A stretch of 64,000 nucleotides of DNA. Source: Hericium rajendrae. Its lineage: Eukaryota > Basidiomycota > Agaricomycetes > Russulales > Hericiaceae. Shown here in pieces: positions 40,744-53,119 of the stretch. The notes below the pieces were generated by a model. That model was not told the origin of the DNA. It saw only the letters and a list, made by a program, of their open reading frames with translations, and searched no databases. How positions within the stretch are numbered: the first letter of the stretch is position 1; every line of letters starts with the position of its first letter. The stretch lies in the NCBI GenBank assembly GCA_033439255.1, contig CM065879.1:972501-1036500 (forward strand). The letters run 5' to 3'. The position numbers and the translations under genes are program-made.

Positions 40744-42393
40744 TTATGCCGCCACACAGGGTCTCAAGGTGTGCTGATTGCAGAGCTGGCACCACTCAGT
40801 GGTGCTGTTAATGGCAGCGAACTGAGTTCCGCAGACAAAGAGTTAGCCATCTACAGGCACGAGAGAGTCGAAGAAGACACGCACTTGCAGCTCGCTCACG
40901 AAGGTGCTTAGAGGGATGCTTGTCGCATTTTCTCCGAAGCGGCCGAGATTGACAGGATGGAATGCGGCGTCGGACGTGCCGTTCTTGAACTTGATGGTGA
41001 CGAAGGCCTCGGAATCCGATGCACTCGGTGGGTTTACCTCGATGGCCAGTGCCGAGGCATAGTCGACTATTCGAGGATCACACGTCAGATGATGAGCGGG
41101 TTTACAGGAAAGAAAGTCGAAGAGAATCCGACTTGCCTATGCCAGAGAGTGTCTCTGAAGTACCATCACCAGAGACGTCTGCGGTCGCAGCCGTCAGGTT
41201 GAAGAAGCTGATAAACGGCTTGTATGAAATCCCGTTCAGTGCAAGTTTGAGTGGGTCGGATGTATTTGCGATGCGCTGCAGCGAGGTGAACAATGATGGA
41301 AGCATCGTCCGGATGGCAACTATTGAACGGAAAAGTTAGCCAAGACAACACGTCCTTCTATCGGCCGTATCCCACCATTTCCAATTCCATCGGGACTAGC
41401 ATCGCTGAAGACACCGGTCTCGTGAAAGTTGGCGAAGCCATAGGCTTGCTCGACAAATGTGGGGGGAAGCGCCGAATGAAATGAGGCGTTGTGGATGTTT
41501 TGGACGTTGACGTAGTCGAATATCTACGTTGAGCGAGTAAACGAAGAGCTTGTCTCTTAAATTGTTGTTTCAAGAGATGGCTCACATTGAACTGTGGAAG
41601 AGCATGGGTCAAAACGAGCTCATACATTTAATGCCAGACGAATTTACGTACCATATTGATGAAATCCGTTGATCTTCCATCGAGGAACGGAGCCAGAGCG
41701 GCCAGAAATGGCGCTGCGATCTGTGCTTCCTGAGAAAACTCCGATGAATTATAAAAGGCAGCAGTATGCGCATCGAAATTCTGCAGAAGATATAAAGATA
41801 AATATTACAAACAGGAGTTATTGCAGAGTATGCTATGCTTACCGGGCACGAAGTGAAGGAGTTCAGTGAGACGTCCTCAAACTGTTCCACCGACTCGACT
41901 ATGGCACAGAGACATTTCAGTAAAACATCACCTGCGAGATCATCTGAGCTTACCCGGAAGGAACTGCTCGCCGCCGTTTGCGCCGATGACAGTCGTTCCA
42001 TTTGCCAAGGTGCTATTGAAGTCGGCCGTAGGCGGGTAAAGGCCCTGAATCAGTGCACCCACGGAACTCAGAATCGTCTCGCCTTCGCCAGCAGCATCCG
42101 CTCGAATGAGCAATTGTGTGACATCCGCAACGGGAAAGGAAATGCCGGTGATCGCAGAGGGCGAGGATGGAAGCAGGTATGTTTCCTGCAACAGGTTGCC
42201 TAACGCTGCTTCTTCGACCTAAAGGCAAACCCGTCAGTCAATCTTCCGGATGTTGAAAGTTAGGACCTACTGTTCCGAGAGCTGTAAGTAACGTTGCCGA
42301 AGGATTATAGGTCAAGGGGTCTTGGAAGAACTCCAGGCGATCGCCATGGCGGACGAGGAAAAAGACTCCCAGAAGATTTATGGTGTTCACCAT
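40744..42393 (-). CDS. Histidine acid phosphatase/phytase-superfamily protein
   Basis: Nine exons: 42393-42271, 42218-41954, 41898-41843, 41780-41652, 41591-41586, 41523-41376, 41319-41164, 41066-40885, 40821-40744; in frame, 380 residues. The N-terminus carries the nucleophile motif FFLVRHGDRLEFFQDP (RHG at 15-17). Then come family-typical blocks GEQFLPVESVEQFEDVSLNS, NFDAHTAAFYNSSEF, APFLAALAPFLDG, FDYVNVQNIHNASFHSALPP, YGFANFHETGVFSD, NGISYKPFISFFNLT, VDYASALAIEVN, ending EWCQLCNQHTLRPCVAA. Such enzymes hydrolyse phosphomonoesters through a phosphohistidine. The usual HD acid/base motif is not seen where expected (NGISYKPFIS there), and there is no signal peptide, so activity and location are uncertain. 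Exon 5 is only six nucleotides (TTCAAT), supported by the restored MFNIFDYVN reading. Confidence 0.82.
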
Positions 42394-43247
42394 AGTTCGT
42401 GATGTGTGAGGGGAAGACGTTGAATCGCTACTACACTTTATCGAGCAAGTATTTGTATAACTTTGACTGGGAATAATAAAACATGTCGTGCCGAGAATGC
42501 CAGATCCCCCCTGAGAAGTTTAATATTGCGACTGTCACGGATGATTGATACACTCGCATGAGAGAACGTTGCTAACAATGGGTACTTGCACAGGCCGTAT
42601 ACTTGACGTGCACCATACAGATGAACGGCGATGTGCGAGAGAACGTTAGATGGGTGTTGACGCTGGAATTGCGAAGACAAAGTGGTCAATAGCCAAATTC
42701 ACAGTACTTGAACATACTTAACATCAATTCGTAGTGAGCAGAGAGCATGACCACCCAGGATGGTCCTCACTGTAAAAGGTATTAAGAGGTGCCGAACAGG
42801 GCGATGCATCAAGCTGACTTAGAGCGGCGCGATGGGCGTTAGAAGGGACGTTCATCCGTCAAGACCGTGGAAGCTGACAGCATATACGACGGCATTTGAG
42901 TTCGCCAAGCTCAGGTATTCAACGGCCAGGCCCTTGAGAGTCAGATCCAATACTGTTGTAGACAGATGGCGAGAAATGGTGACCATACGGGGCTCGTGAG
43001 TTTCTCCGCTGTCCTTGACATATGTATGATCAACGTGTCACCTGAGATATAGCAACTTTTAAATGCGGGGAGGCACTCACCTCGCAATAGAGAGTACGAT
43101 TACCCATCGGGGGCATAAGGTCGCGAACGTGCTGGTCACAGCGAATTCTCCCAGAAAGTCTCCACATCTCCAACACCGCGCACCGCATATCAAACGCTAT
43201 CAGGCCACCGAACGAAACAGATCTGCGACTACTTCTGAAGTGTGTAG
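42394..43247. other. Intergenic, promoter of the acid phosphatase gene
   Basis: No exon with recognisable protein. Lies between two minus-strand genes. Confidence 0.4.
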
Positions 43248-44478
43248 CTAATTATTCATATGGCTAAATACCTGGTCCATGACGTGTTCTCCTGCCCGAG
43301 GCGTCAACCGCCGCCGCTCTAGTATGAGCGCAGACAGCAGAATTTTGTCGAAGTGCGCCTGCCCATCCGGCGTCACCCCGAGCGTGGCCGGACGCGCCGA
43401 CGACAGCGGCCGCGGACGCACCAACGTGTCGCGAGGCGTGAATACCGCGGCGAGCGGCATCGTGAGCTTGACGTTGTTGCTCGAGGAGTAGTAACACTGC
43501 AAAGTCGTGGGTAAGGCCCTGGAAAGCAACTGATATGCATACATAGAATACTAACGCGCGCCTCGATTTTGCCTTTCATTACGATCTTCCAATGGAAGCG
43601 GCCAAAACGCCACTGGTATGCGTACTGAAAGAGACGAAGACATTGTACTGTTATCAGCCGGACGTTAAAGGGCCGGGTGAATATAGCCGGGTGAATATAC
43701 CTTGCTGACAGACGATGAATCCTTCTTGAGGTCGATGTGCAGAATCTCTTGCATACGGCCGACAACGCATGTCGCTTTCTCGGTCGAGATCCCCATCCTG
43801 CGCCGGCAGTGATCAGCCACGCCTACAGTCACTGCAGTGAAAGCAGATCTACGCACTCAAATTCGCCGACGTACTCTCCCGTCTCCGACGAGCCCCTCCG
43901 GACGGTCGTGATGAAGGACAAGGGCATGAAACAGTCTTGACGGACCGAAATATGGTACTTCGGTCGTGTATCAAGTGCACCAGCCGGAGGAAGCAGCAGC
44001 ATGGAGTTAGCTTCGAAAGGGGAGAATGTGTACCTCAGCGGCTGGGAGGGAGAGGGAGAGAGGTTGCAGAGCTGCCATCCACCTGACGTGTCGGTGTCGT
44101 TGCTCGCGCTTCAAGCCCTCCTTCGCTGTTCCTACGAGAAGCTGGCGCAGAGGAAAGCGATGTGCTCGTGTTGGGACGAGGTGGCAGAGCTGGGGCGCCT
44201 CCGCGGTCCTGTTCACTCTCCAGGACCGGAGGGGCGGGAGGCGTAACCAAACTCGAGTATCTAGGCACAGCGGCTGAAGATCTTTGTTGAGTCTGGGACT
44301 GGGTGTCCGAGGTGACATCGCCTGCAGGGGTCAACTGGAGGGCATCTTGATAACTGCAGGAAATCCGGATGATTGACACGCGGCACCTAGGCTTTGACCA
44401 GTCAAAAGAAGCGTACCTTGGTAGTACTGTGGATATAGTTGAAACCGAGAACCGATCCCAGTTTGGTCCGTCAGCCAT
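43248..44478 (-). CDS. DUF6593-type protein, intact copy
   Basis: Six exons: 44478-44417, 44353-44083, 44041-43857, 43797-43701, 43624-43556, 43496-43248; 310 residues. A variable front (RFSVSTISTVLP, YQDALQLTPAGD, then a Ser/Pro/Arg-rich linker) leads to the conserved part: PLRYTFSPFEANSMLLLPP, DTRPKYHISVRQDCFMPLSF, ITTVRRGSSETGEYVGEFEM, GISTEKATCVVG, YAYQWRFGRFHWKIV and FDKILLSALILERRRLTPRA. This order matches the DUF6593 family as I remember it, widespread in mushrooms and of unknown function. The WRFG..W core and the closing 'LSALIxERxRLTP' are the strongest markers. Two broken relatives lie at 53.1-55.8 kb on the other strand. It is divergent from IRE1. Confidence 0.75.
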
Positions 44479-45072
44479 GGAGGGCAAGCAATCGATCTCA
44501 ATTGCAAGGTCTGTAGATTGGGTGGCGTGGATTAATATCAGGCAGGAATATAATATCACCGGAAGATGGTCGACACTGACTTCGGTGAGCGGGGGAACAA
44601 GAGGATTGCGAGTCAACGTTGATTGGGAACTAACTTACATATTTCACGAAGACGCTGTGCTCGAAGCGATGGTCTCATGTGATCCTCCGAGTAAGTGAAT
44701 TATATCTACAGACCAAGAGACCGTAATCATCAGACATTGACATGCGATATGCTGACCTGGCAACAGAAGGCACATATCGAGGGAAGGTTGCGAACGTGGC
44801 AAATTTTGGAGCTGTTTGATTTCCAATGTCAGTAGCTAGTCTCTTCGCACGTACCTGCAAGCTGTGTCAGGCCAAAAATGAAGAGTTTCGAAGACAAGCT
44901 GGCAGGACATTCATATGAGAGATGGTATGTAGTGGTCGACACCGTTGAAGCGCGCAGGAATTGCGGATGGTGTCCAGGGTCCACCTTCGAGCGCGGCTGT
45001 AGAGGACCCCAAACGTATCCTCTCTTGCGACCGTCGGAAACACAGCAAAGTTGCAGAGAACTATGACCATCC
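44479..45072. promoter_or_regulatory. Shared divergent promoter region of the DUF6593-type gene and IRE1
   Basis: 594 bp between two initiator codons on opposite strands. Pyrimidine-rich sequence (CTTTCTCTCTTTTTTTCTCC) begins inside the IRE1 start region. No exon seen. Confidence 0.4.
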
Positions 45073-48000
45073 ATGTCTCCCGCCTTTCTCTCTCTTTTTT
45101 TCTCCATTCTTGCTCTCACCATCGCATCATGCTTTGCAGACATTGTTATCCTTCACAAGAATCATAGAGGCTCGGCTGCCAGCCTGGGCAGTGTAGGCCA
45201 GGTCGAAGACCTTCACTTTCTACCACCGGCGGGGACTACACCAGGCGATGCAGCGGATAACCACCTCGAGCTGCTCGACATTGTGCTACTTGCATCCGTC
45301 GATGGCAAGTTCCATGCGCTTAACCGCGTAACCGGAGAGCAGGTCTGGTCCATGTCTTCCACAGCCACGTATACCCCGCAGGATGATGCCGCTCGCTCTG
45401 TCCTGTCCACACTCCAACCCCTCGTTACGACCCAACATGTAGATCACATCTCCGACTTTGATGACGACGAGTTCGCGCAGGAGACATACATTATTGAGCC
45501 GCAATCCGGTGACATCTATGTCAGTGCATCCCCTGCCGGTCCGCTGCAGCGTCTGCCATTCTCCATGTCCCAGCTCGTCGACATGTCACCCTTTAGTTTC
45601 GGAGATTCGGACAGAAGAGTGTTCGTTGGAAGAAGAAAGACATCTTTGATGGTGCTGGAGCTCGAAACCGGGCGAATCAAGGCTGCCTTAGATTCTGAAT
45701 GTCCATGGGACCCACTCGAAGATTTGTTCGACAAGGACCCGACGGATTATGATGTCGATCTGGATGAGCTAGATGGGACGAAGCCGCCGAAGCAATACCC
45801 ACGCGAGATCTACATAGGACGTACTGGTAAGCGTATTCGTACTTATATCACTTTACACGTTCCGTGACGCACGTCAAAGATTACCACATATCCATCCATA
45901 CCCGACCGCTTTCCCCGTCTACGAGAAGACCGCCGCCGCAAAATTTGTCCTTTTCTACATATGGACCGAATAACCAGGATCTGGAGCAGCAAGCTTCATA
46001 TCGGCGAACGGTCGACAACACGTATGTCGAGCCTCTGCCGAACGGGGAAGTCATTGCGTTCAAGACGCGGATCCAAGACGACAGAGCGAAAGAAAACACC
46101 TTCGTCTGGGGCCAACGATTCTCAAGCCCCATCGTCGCCATCTTCGACGTCGTCAAACACTCTGGTCGCGCGCAGCCATTCGTCCTCCTGCAACCGCGCC
46201 CCCGCATCGAAGACGTTTTCCCCGACCTCGACCTGCCCTTTACTAAGTCGCCCCATGTGCAAAACACCGATTCTGCATATGTCGGCCTCGTCGAGGAGAC
46301 AGGCTCGCTCTTCGCCATGAGCCCGGACCACTTCCCGCTCGTCATCTTTGGCGGCGGCGAAGACCGCACTCGCAAGACCATCGACCCGCCACTCGGTGCT
46401 GGACGAACGTCACATCGCGCCCCGTCGCGGGAGCTCCGGTGCGAGGAGGGCAACATGGACCGGCGCTGTGCCGTCGGCGTGCGCCCTCTGAAATCGGATA
46501 GCCGATCACGCCTTGCACGGCTGCTGGACGGCGCACCAGCGAACGCGCTCCCATTTACACCCCCGCCAGTCAACGCCGGCGTGGGTGGGCGGGAGACGGA
46601 GCCCGAGAGTGCAAACCTGAATACGAACAGCTCGTTCTTGCCGTGGCCCTGGCCGGGGAGCGGCTCGCAGGGTCAGCATCCGCAGTTGGGCAGTGCTGCT
46701 GTCGTGCCTGGGATCTCTGTATTGATTGGGCTGATTTCTTTTGTCGTGCTTGGGTTCGGGACGCTCTGGAGTGCGAGGAGGCGATCGAGGAAGCAGTCTC
46801 TGGTGCCTTCAACCCCGACAATCCAGTCAGAGGGGAAACCGAGCGTTGAAGATGTGCCCAATGGTGGAGCTATGTCCAGCGAGCCAGTGCCCCAGTCCGA
46901 TTCGGGGGGAACTACGACTCCGGCTCCGGACCCTGGGCCATTAGCTGTGGTCGCTGTGCCCGAGGAGCAAACGGTGCGCGCAGTAGTCCCCATTGCCGAA
47001 CAGGAGGAAGCTGGAGAAGATGAGAGCGACAAGGAAGGTGACATAGGTGCTGCTCTAGGTAGGCGCAGGCCTGCTAGACGGAGAAGAGGGAAAAAGAAAA
47101 AGGGTGCCAAGGACGTTGCGGCCGAAGTCGATGGCGAAGAGCCAGCGGAAGGGAATGGCGACTCTGAAGAAGGCCGGAAGGCAACTCCACCTTTACCTGT
47201 GCCATCGCCATCGCGTCTCCTTCTCCCTCCTCCACCAGAACCGTCATCAAGCCAGTCTTTGACCGTCTCTGAGACAATCCTTGGTATGGTCATTTACCTT
47301 ATTTACACGAATTATTAACTGAATTCAACGCAGGATTTGGTTCGCATGGTACTGTGGTGTACGAGGGTTCGCTGCAAGGGCGTGCTGTAGCCGTGAAACG
47401 CCTGCTGCAGGACTTCGTGACGCTCGCTGCCCGCGAAGTCAGCCTCCTGCAAGACGCCGACGACCACCCGAACGTCATCCGCTACTACTACCAAGAATCG
47501 CACGCCAACTTCCTGTATATTGCGCTCGAACTCTGCCCCGCCTCGCTCGCAGACATCATCGAACGCCCGGACCAGCACCGCGACATCGCGGTCTCCTTCG
47601 ACGCCAAACGCGCCCTGCGCCAGATCACGTCCGGCCTGCGCCACCTGCACGCCCTCAAGATCGTGCACCGCGACATCAAGCCGCAGAACATCCTCATCTC
47701 CTCCGCGAAGAAGGGCGTCGGCGAGTCCGCGGGCCACCGGATGCTCATCTCGGACTTCGGCCTGTGCCGGAAGCTCGAGGTGGACCAGACGAGCTTCCTC
47801 CCGACGGCCGGCGGCGCGATGGGCGTCGGCACGTTCGGGTGGCGCGCGCCGGAGATCCTGCGCGGCGACGTGAAGCTGGACGAGGCGACGGGCGACGACC
47901 AGTCGCAGTCGTCGCGGGACAGCGCGGGCACTGCGACGGGGAGCAGCGCTGGGATTGCGCGGCCCACGCGGTTGACCAAGTCGGTGGACATCTTCGCGCT

Positions 48001-48743
48001 GGGGTGTTTGTTCTTCTATGTGTTGACGAATGGTGGACATCCGTTTGGAGACCGGTTTGAACGGGAGGTGAACATTTTGAAGAATGAGCGCCGTTTGGAG
48101 GGGTTGGATCAGTTTGGGGAGGAGGGGTCGGAAGCTGTGGATCTTATTTCTTCGATGTTAGGGCCGGAGGCAGACCACAGGTGCTTATTCCACCCTTCCT
48201 CTCGACTGGGAATGAATATTGATGATTCTGTAGGCCAGATACCACGACAACTCTCGCGCATCCTTACTTCTGGGATCCCGGACGTCGACTCGCATTCCTA
48301 CAGGATGCATCAGATCGCTTTGAGATCATGTGCCGGGATCCGAGGGATCCAGGACTCGTTGCATTAGAAGAGAACGCGATCAATGTCGTTGGGCCTGACT
48401 GGCCATCGCGGCTGGACAAGGTCTTCGTCGAGAGTCTCGGCAAGTTCAGGAAATATGACCCTCGATCAGTCCAAGACCTCTTGAGAGCCCTGCGAAACAA
48501 GGTGCGTGCTCCTCATTTCCCACCTTCACCTGTCCCCACATGTCCGCTCTATTCTAGAAACACCACTATCAAGACCTTCCTGAGAACGTCAAGCGCCATG
48601 TAGGCTCAATGCCGGACGGCTATCTCCAATACTTCACACGGCGCTTCCCTCGCCTCTTCCTCCACGTCCATTCTGTCATCGCTAACTCCTTACTCCGCCA
48701 TGAGTCTATGTTCCGGTCTTATTTCGATGTTCGTGACTCATAG
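45073..48743 (+). CDS. IRE1: IRE1-type ER stress sensor: transmembrane kinase/endoribonuclease
   Basis: Five exons: 45073-45826, 45880-47283, 47334-48180, 48234-48501, 48558-48743; 1152 residues. A signal peptide (residues 1-22, FLSLFFSILALTIASCFA) precedes a luminal beta-propeller domain (LLASVDGKFHALNRVTGEQV, YIIEPQSGDIYVS). A membrane helix lies near 527-550 (GISVLIGLISFVVLGFG), then an acidic and lysine-rich linker. The kinase starts near 720 with GFGSHGTVVYEG, Lys in AVKRL, HRDIKPQN near 831 and ISDFGLCRK near 858, PEILRG and SVDIFALGCLFFYVLTNG. The KEN RNase follows: PYFWDPGRRLAFLQDASDRF, KYDPRSVQDLLRALRNKKHH, YQDLPENV, LQYFTRRFPRLFLHVHSVI. Unfolded protein in the ER makes Ire1 cluster, autophosphorylate and cut the mRNA of the UPR transcription factor for unconventional splicing. 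All key residues look present. Confidence 0.95.
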
Positions 48744-49172
48744 CAGCATTTGCTGGTTTGCTTTCGCAGCCATCCACCGTACAAGAGGAAGCCATGTTAC
48801 ATATCTATCATCGGACTTGTATCTGTAGTGCATGCCCTGCTCTCTTTATGTTTTGTTTATTCACCCACTGATTCTATGTCGGGCTTTGTACTCATTGTCG
48901 GGTTTTAGGAAATTGTCTAGCAATACTGTGCGAATATATGATTGGATCATGAGGATTTACCATCATATAAAGAAGGTCGAGAAATGGGTCCTTCCCAGGT
49001 TTCATTTAGCTCTTGTCTTCTAGGCCATCCATAAACGCGAGGTATTCTAATGCTGCGGTGCCTATGGGGGGAGGCATCCGCATGACCTTAATTATCAGCA
49101 TACAAGGATACATACTCGTACATGTACATGTATTCGTACACATCCACATCCCATCAGGTAACGGTACACCCC
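48744..49172. other. Intergenic, convergent 3' ends
   Basis: Between IRE1 and the stop of the serine-rich membrane protein. Contains GTACATGTACATGTATTCGT-like repetition near 49,118-49,137. No exon seen. Confidence 0.4.
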
Positions 49173-50691
49173 CTACTGGTTCCGCCCAGCCACGACCAAT
49201 GCCACGACCAACGCGATCGTCAGCAAGAGCCCACTCACGAAAGCAGCGATACGACACCGCATGACCCATGCCCGCCGCGCGTGCACGTCCTTCTCCTCAA
49301 TCACATTGATCCCCTCCTCGCCCGTCGTGAGCTCCTGCGCAGCGGGCGCACCTGTGAAGGGACTCCAGCGCATGCACACGCGCACGGACTGCTTGCCCTT
49401 CCACAGCCTACGCGCCGCGCCCTCCGGCACCTGCCCCGCACCCGCCTCCCGCACCTTCTCGCCGCCCGCGCCATCTCCCACGGGCCGCTCCCCGCGGGGC
49501 TTCCACAGCGGGAGCGCCGGGCCCTTCTGCGCCTCGCCCTGCGCGACGAGCCAGCCCCCGATCAGCCAGCACCACGGCGCCGCAAAGCCCGCCCAGAACA
49601 GCAGCACGGGCACGTTCGCGCGCCACTTCCCCGCGCTCGCGGCAAGGAGCACGCCGAACGACGGGCGCGCGCTGCCGAACGAGAGGCTCCTGCGCCAGCG
49701 GTCCCAGATGAAGCTCGAGGAGCGCGACTGCGGGCTGCGCGGGACGGGCGGCGCGTCCGCGTCCGCGAGGAACGGCGAGGGGCTGTGCGTGAGCTCGTGC
49801 GTGAACGACGGGTTCGTGTTCGTGCGCCGCGCGGTGTCGCTGTCCTGGTCGACGCGCGTCGTGGAGGGCGGCGTGTCGGGGTCTTCTGCGGCGGTGACGA
49901 AGCTGCCGGTGCGCTCGGAGTTGGCGTCTTCGTAGACGGTGGAGAAGAGCTGTGGGCCGGTGCGGTGGGACATGATGAAGGTCGGGCGGAGGTCGAGCGG
50001 GGGGAGGGTGGGCGCGGTGGGGGCTGTGGTGCCTGTGGTGCGGAGCGAGCTTGAGGATGCTTGGGAGACGGTGCGCTTCAGGGAGCGCTTCAGGAAGGCT
50101 GAGTACGTCGAGCCGTGGTCGCCTGTACACAGTTGTTCAAGACAAAGACTCGTAGGAAGTGCGGGCGGGGCAGTACGCACCAAGATCGACCGACCCGGGT
50201 GTGCCGGGGGTGAGAGGCGAACACTCGACAGACGACAACCGCCTGTGCGTCGGGGAACGTGTCTCCGCGATTGGCGTCAGCGGCTTGATATGCAGCAGCG
50301 TCAGGTTGTTCTCCATCTCTGCTGTCCGTCTGTTGGCCGCCATGTCGAGCTGGAGGGACTGGTTGCTCATGAGCGAAGCATGTCTATATGGGGAGGCGGC
50401 CGCCTGGGCGGTGATCAAAGACGGGGAGGATGCAGAGCGTCCGAGGGCGTGCGCGGTGGGAGGCCGTCTGGGTAACGATGTGTCTATGGGACTCGAGGCG
50501 TTGGATGAGTTGCATAGCCAGTTAATACGTGAGGGGGCGGCATAGCGGTGGTCGTTGAGCGGAAATTGTTTGTCGTCTGTATGCACGCCACTCGACGTGG
50601 ATGCGGCGCCATGACCTCTCGCCCCAGAGCTGAGGTCCGCTTCCGACCGGGAAGAGGTCGACGGGAAGAGTTGCGCGACCGGGTTGAGCAT
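49173..50691 (-). CDS. Serine-rich protein with C-terminal membrane segments, function unknown
   Basis: Two exons, 50691-50181 and 50122-49173; 486 residues. The first 330 residues are Ser/Thr/Pro/Arg-rich and low in order, with repeated SP and TP sites (SPTHRRLSSVECSPLTPGTP) that look like phosphorylation targets. Two hydrophobic segments follow: VPVLLFWAGFAAPWCWLIGG and, at the C-terminus, RIAAFVSGLLLTIALVVALV. The layout is common among unnamed basidiomycete 'serine-rich' membrane proteins; I do not know the role. The second exon is very GC-rich, so the antisense frames are open too, but the minus-strand reading alone splices cleanly and has membrane helices. It is convergent with IRE1. 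Confidence 0.75.
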
Positions 50692-51776
50692 CGGGACGCT
50701 AGCGTTGACGAGAAACGAGAGTGATTGGACGCGCCCGATTCATACTTTGTCAAGATATACCGTCAAAGGGCGGTTAAATAGGGAGCCCAGCCTGCTGCAG
50801 GCCGAGAGACCAGTGCATGCAACATGAGGACGTGATCATACTTCACCGGACACACTGTCATCAACAGGCGGTCGACACCCTCTGCCTGCCGCCGTCCCGC
50901 AGTCTCGAGCCAGGCGGCTGTCAGATATCCTGGGATTTAGCCAATCAATATAGCCTATGCCGAACAATGCTACACGCCTTGAACATGAAGGGCCTTTGAT
51001 GCGGAAAAGCGCGCACCCTACCACGTTTTCAGTTATCATTATCTGAATTTTCGGAGCTGCGAGTAATGACAAAGATACTGCGAGATCAGCACATGTGATA
51101 GACAACAGCATAGAACGCAACCTGGCTGTGATCTGGGATATGAAAAGCATGTTGAGGTCTTTAACATGGGCAGCGGAGAAATGATAGAACGCGAGTGCCA
51201 GGTGCAGACGGACCTCGATCACTGCAACAAGTCCGTTATTCCACAGTCCAGCTGCTGGTCGAACAATCTGTTGCACTATGCATGTTACTTACGAGCCATG
51301 GTTTTCAGACACAAGAGCGGAGATTTTCGGTCTTTAGAATTTGAGGAAGATCGACGGAGGTAAAACGACCACATTGAGCAGGCGGCGATACCAGGGGTCC
51401 TCACCAAATCGGTCCGATCTCTCCCTCGAGCCTCGAGGACAACACGCAGACTGTCCGCCGGAAATCGTACATACACTATTGCTGTGATTGGAGTGTGTCG
51501 AGGATAGCGATACGGCTTGGGAAACGCGGAAAACAAAAAGACAGTAGGTATGATATCGTACGTAGATAGGATGCAACAAGGTGGATATCAAGTAAGGGCT
51601 CCGCGTTATAGAATGGGGAACAGAAGAAAGCAGCGACAGCAAATAATATAAGTAATCCAACAAGCGATCGTACAAAGCCTTACCGTGCACAACACGGCGG
51701 CGTTATGAGATACTTCCATCGTGTATCAGCCCCACAGGCATGTCACTCAACCCTGAAGGATGCAGGACAAAGCGCT
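50692..51776. other. Intergenic
   Basis: About 1.1 kb between two minus-strand genes, without recognisable exons. Presumably promoter of the serine-rich gene (left) and 3' region of the acidic-protein gene (right). Confidence 0.4.
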
Positions 51777-52509
51777 TCACTGTGACGAAGGTGTCGTCTC
51801 CTCGGTTTCTTGGGCGACCTTGGTATCTGTATTCTTGTCCACGGTAGGTATCGGTGATGCGATCGTCTGTTCCTCCGAGTCCGACAGGATGTCATCGGGT
51901 AAAGGAACCTTCGCAGGCTCGATGACGGTCTCCTTGGATTCTGCGTCGGAGGCATTTACCTTCGGCGCGGACTCATCTTGCACATCTGAAGACTCGACAG
52001 CTGGAACCTCTGTCTCAACAGCAGCAGTCTCCTCCGCGTCCTCCTTCTCGTCAGAGCCCGGTTTGCTCGCGGCCTCAGTCTCATCGCCCTTAACCTCCGA
52101 CACTTCCGCGACAGCCTCTTTCGGCTCTTCATCGTCTTTCTTTGCCTCGCCCTCGACCTTCGGCTGATCCTCGAGATCCACCTCCTTCACTCCGTTCGTC
52201 ACCTCCTTGACTGCAGGATCTGCCTCCTTCGGCCGCTCTCCGAACTCGCCCAGCTCGCTGGCATCGGTATTCTCACGGGACAGCTGCCCGCGGCGCTTGC
52301 GCGTGGTGCTCTCATCATGCATGTCCTCGTCGTCGTCGCTCGTACGTCGCCGCTTGCCGATCGTCGGCGCATTCGATGTAGCTAGATGCACAAAGAAAGC
52401 CACTGAGCAAAGTTCGGACGCGTCGAGCGAAGGGCTTACCATCGTCGCCCCAGGGACGGTCGGGCCGGGGGTATACGGAGGAAGAAAGACGGCGGAGGAG
52501 CTTGAACAT
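51777..52509 (-). CDS. Small acidic, Lys/Glu-rich protein, function unknown
   Basis: Two exons, 52509-52440 and 52381-51777; 224 residues. It starts MFKLLRRLSSSVYPRPDRPW, then a basic patch (GKRRRTSDDDEDMHDE, TTRKRRGQL) that could be a nuclear signal. Thereafter it is almost entirely E, D, K, A, V, S and T (EVKGDETEAASKPGSDEKED). No fold is predicted by eye. Composition suggests an intrinsically disordered, possibly nuclear protein. The splice restores DDATSNAPTIGKRRRT and both parts have the same codon use, supporting a real gene. Confidence 0.65.
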
Positions 52510-53119
52510 CTTAGTATGTAGGAAACGTGAGATCGGGTATGCTACAAGGTGGCAGTTGGGTATGGCGGGCAACGCGAGGGTATGAGGTCGGATCTGGTCG
52601 GATACACGAAACGCGATTGACGCGGTTCGAAATGAACGTCGTGCTGGCCGTCTCCGCGTGCCGCGACGCGGTTCATACTCCGACTCTCCGACGCATCCAC
52701 TCATCTTCGTGACCCAGCAAGTCGTAAATTCGACCATCTCTGAGCTCTCTAGTCCTACCATCTTTAACCTCTTAGGTCCACTAGGCTTTTTGGCAGTGTT
52801 GTAAAGGAATCAGCTGCAGATGCCGTCACGTTAATAACTTCTGCCTCCAATGGGTAGTCGTACTCTCTATTCCGAGGTCAGTGTCCCCCCAATATCAGGA
52901 TTTGGTGCTTCGCGCCCCCGTTCTGCACATATACAGTACGAAGCATCATAAGAGTTGCATCTGCTCGAGAAGTGTCACTTTTGTGGAGGCAAGGACAGCG
53001 TCAAGCCAACATCCACCCGCATTTCATCCCGCCCTGCAAAAGCCGCATCGTTGTCCGCTAAGAGCTCTCAGGCGCTCTTTCCGCCTAGCTTTTGATTTAC
53101 GCATGTTAGTGGAACTAAC
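52510..53119. other. Intergenic
   Basis: Promoter side of the acidic-protein gene and the lead-in to the decayed DUF6593-type copy. No exon recognised before 53,120. Confidence 0.35.

Noticed and set aside
49261-50054. Long + frames over the serine-rich gene
   Set aside because: Shadow of GC-rich minus-strand coding DNA. Only the minus strand has a clean splice and membrane segments.
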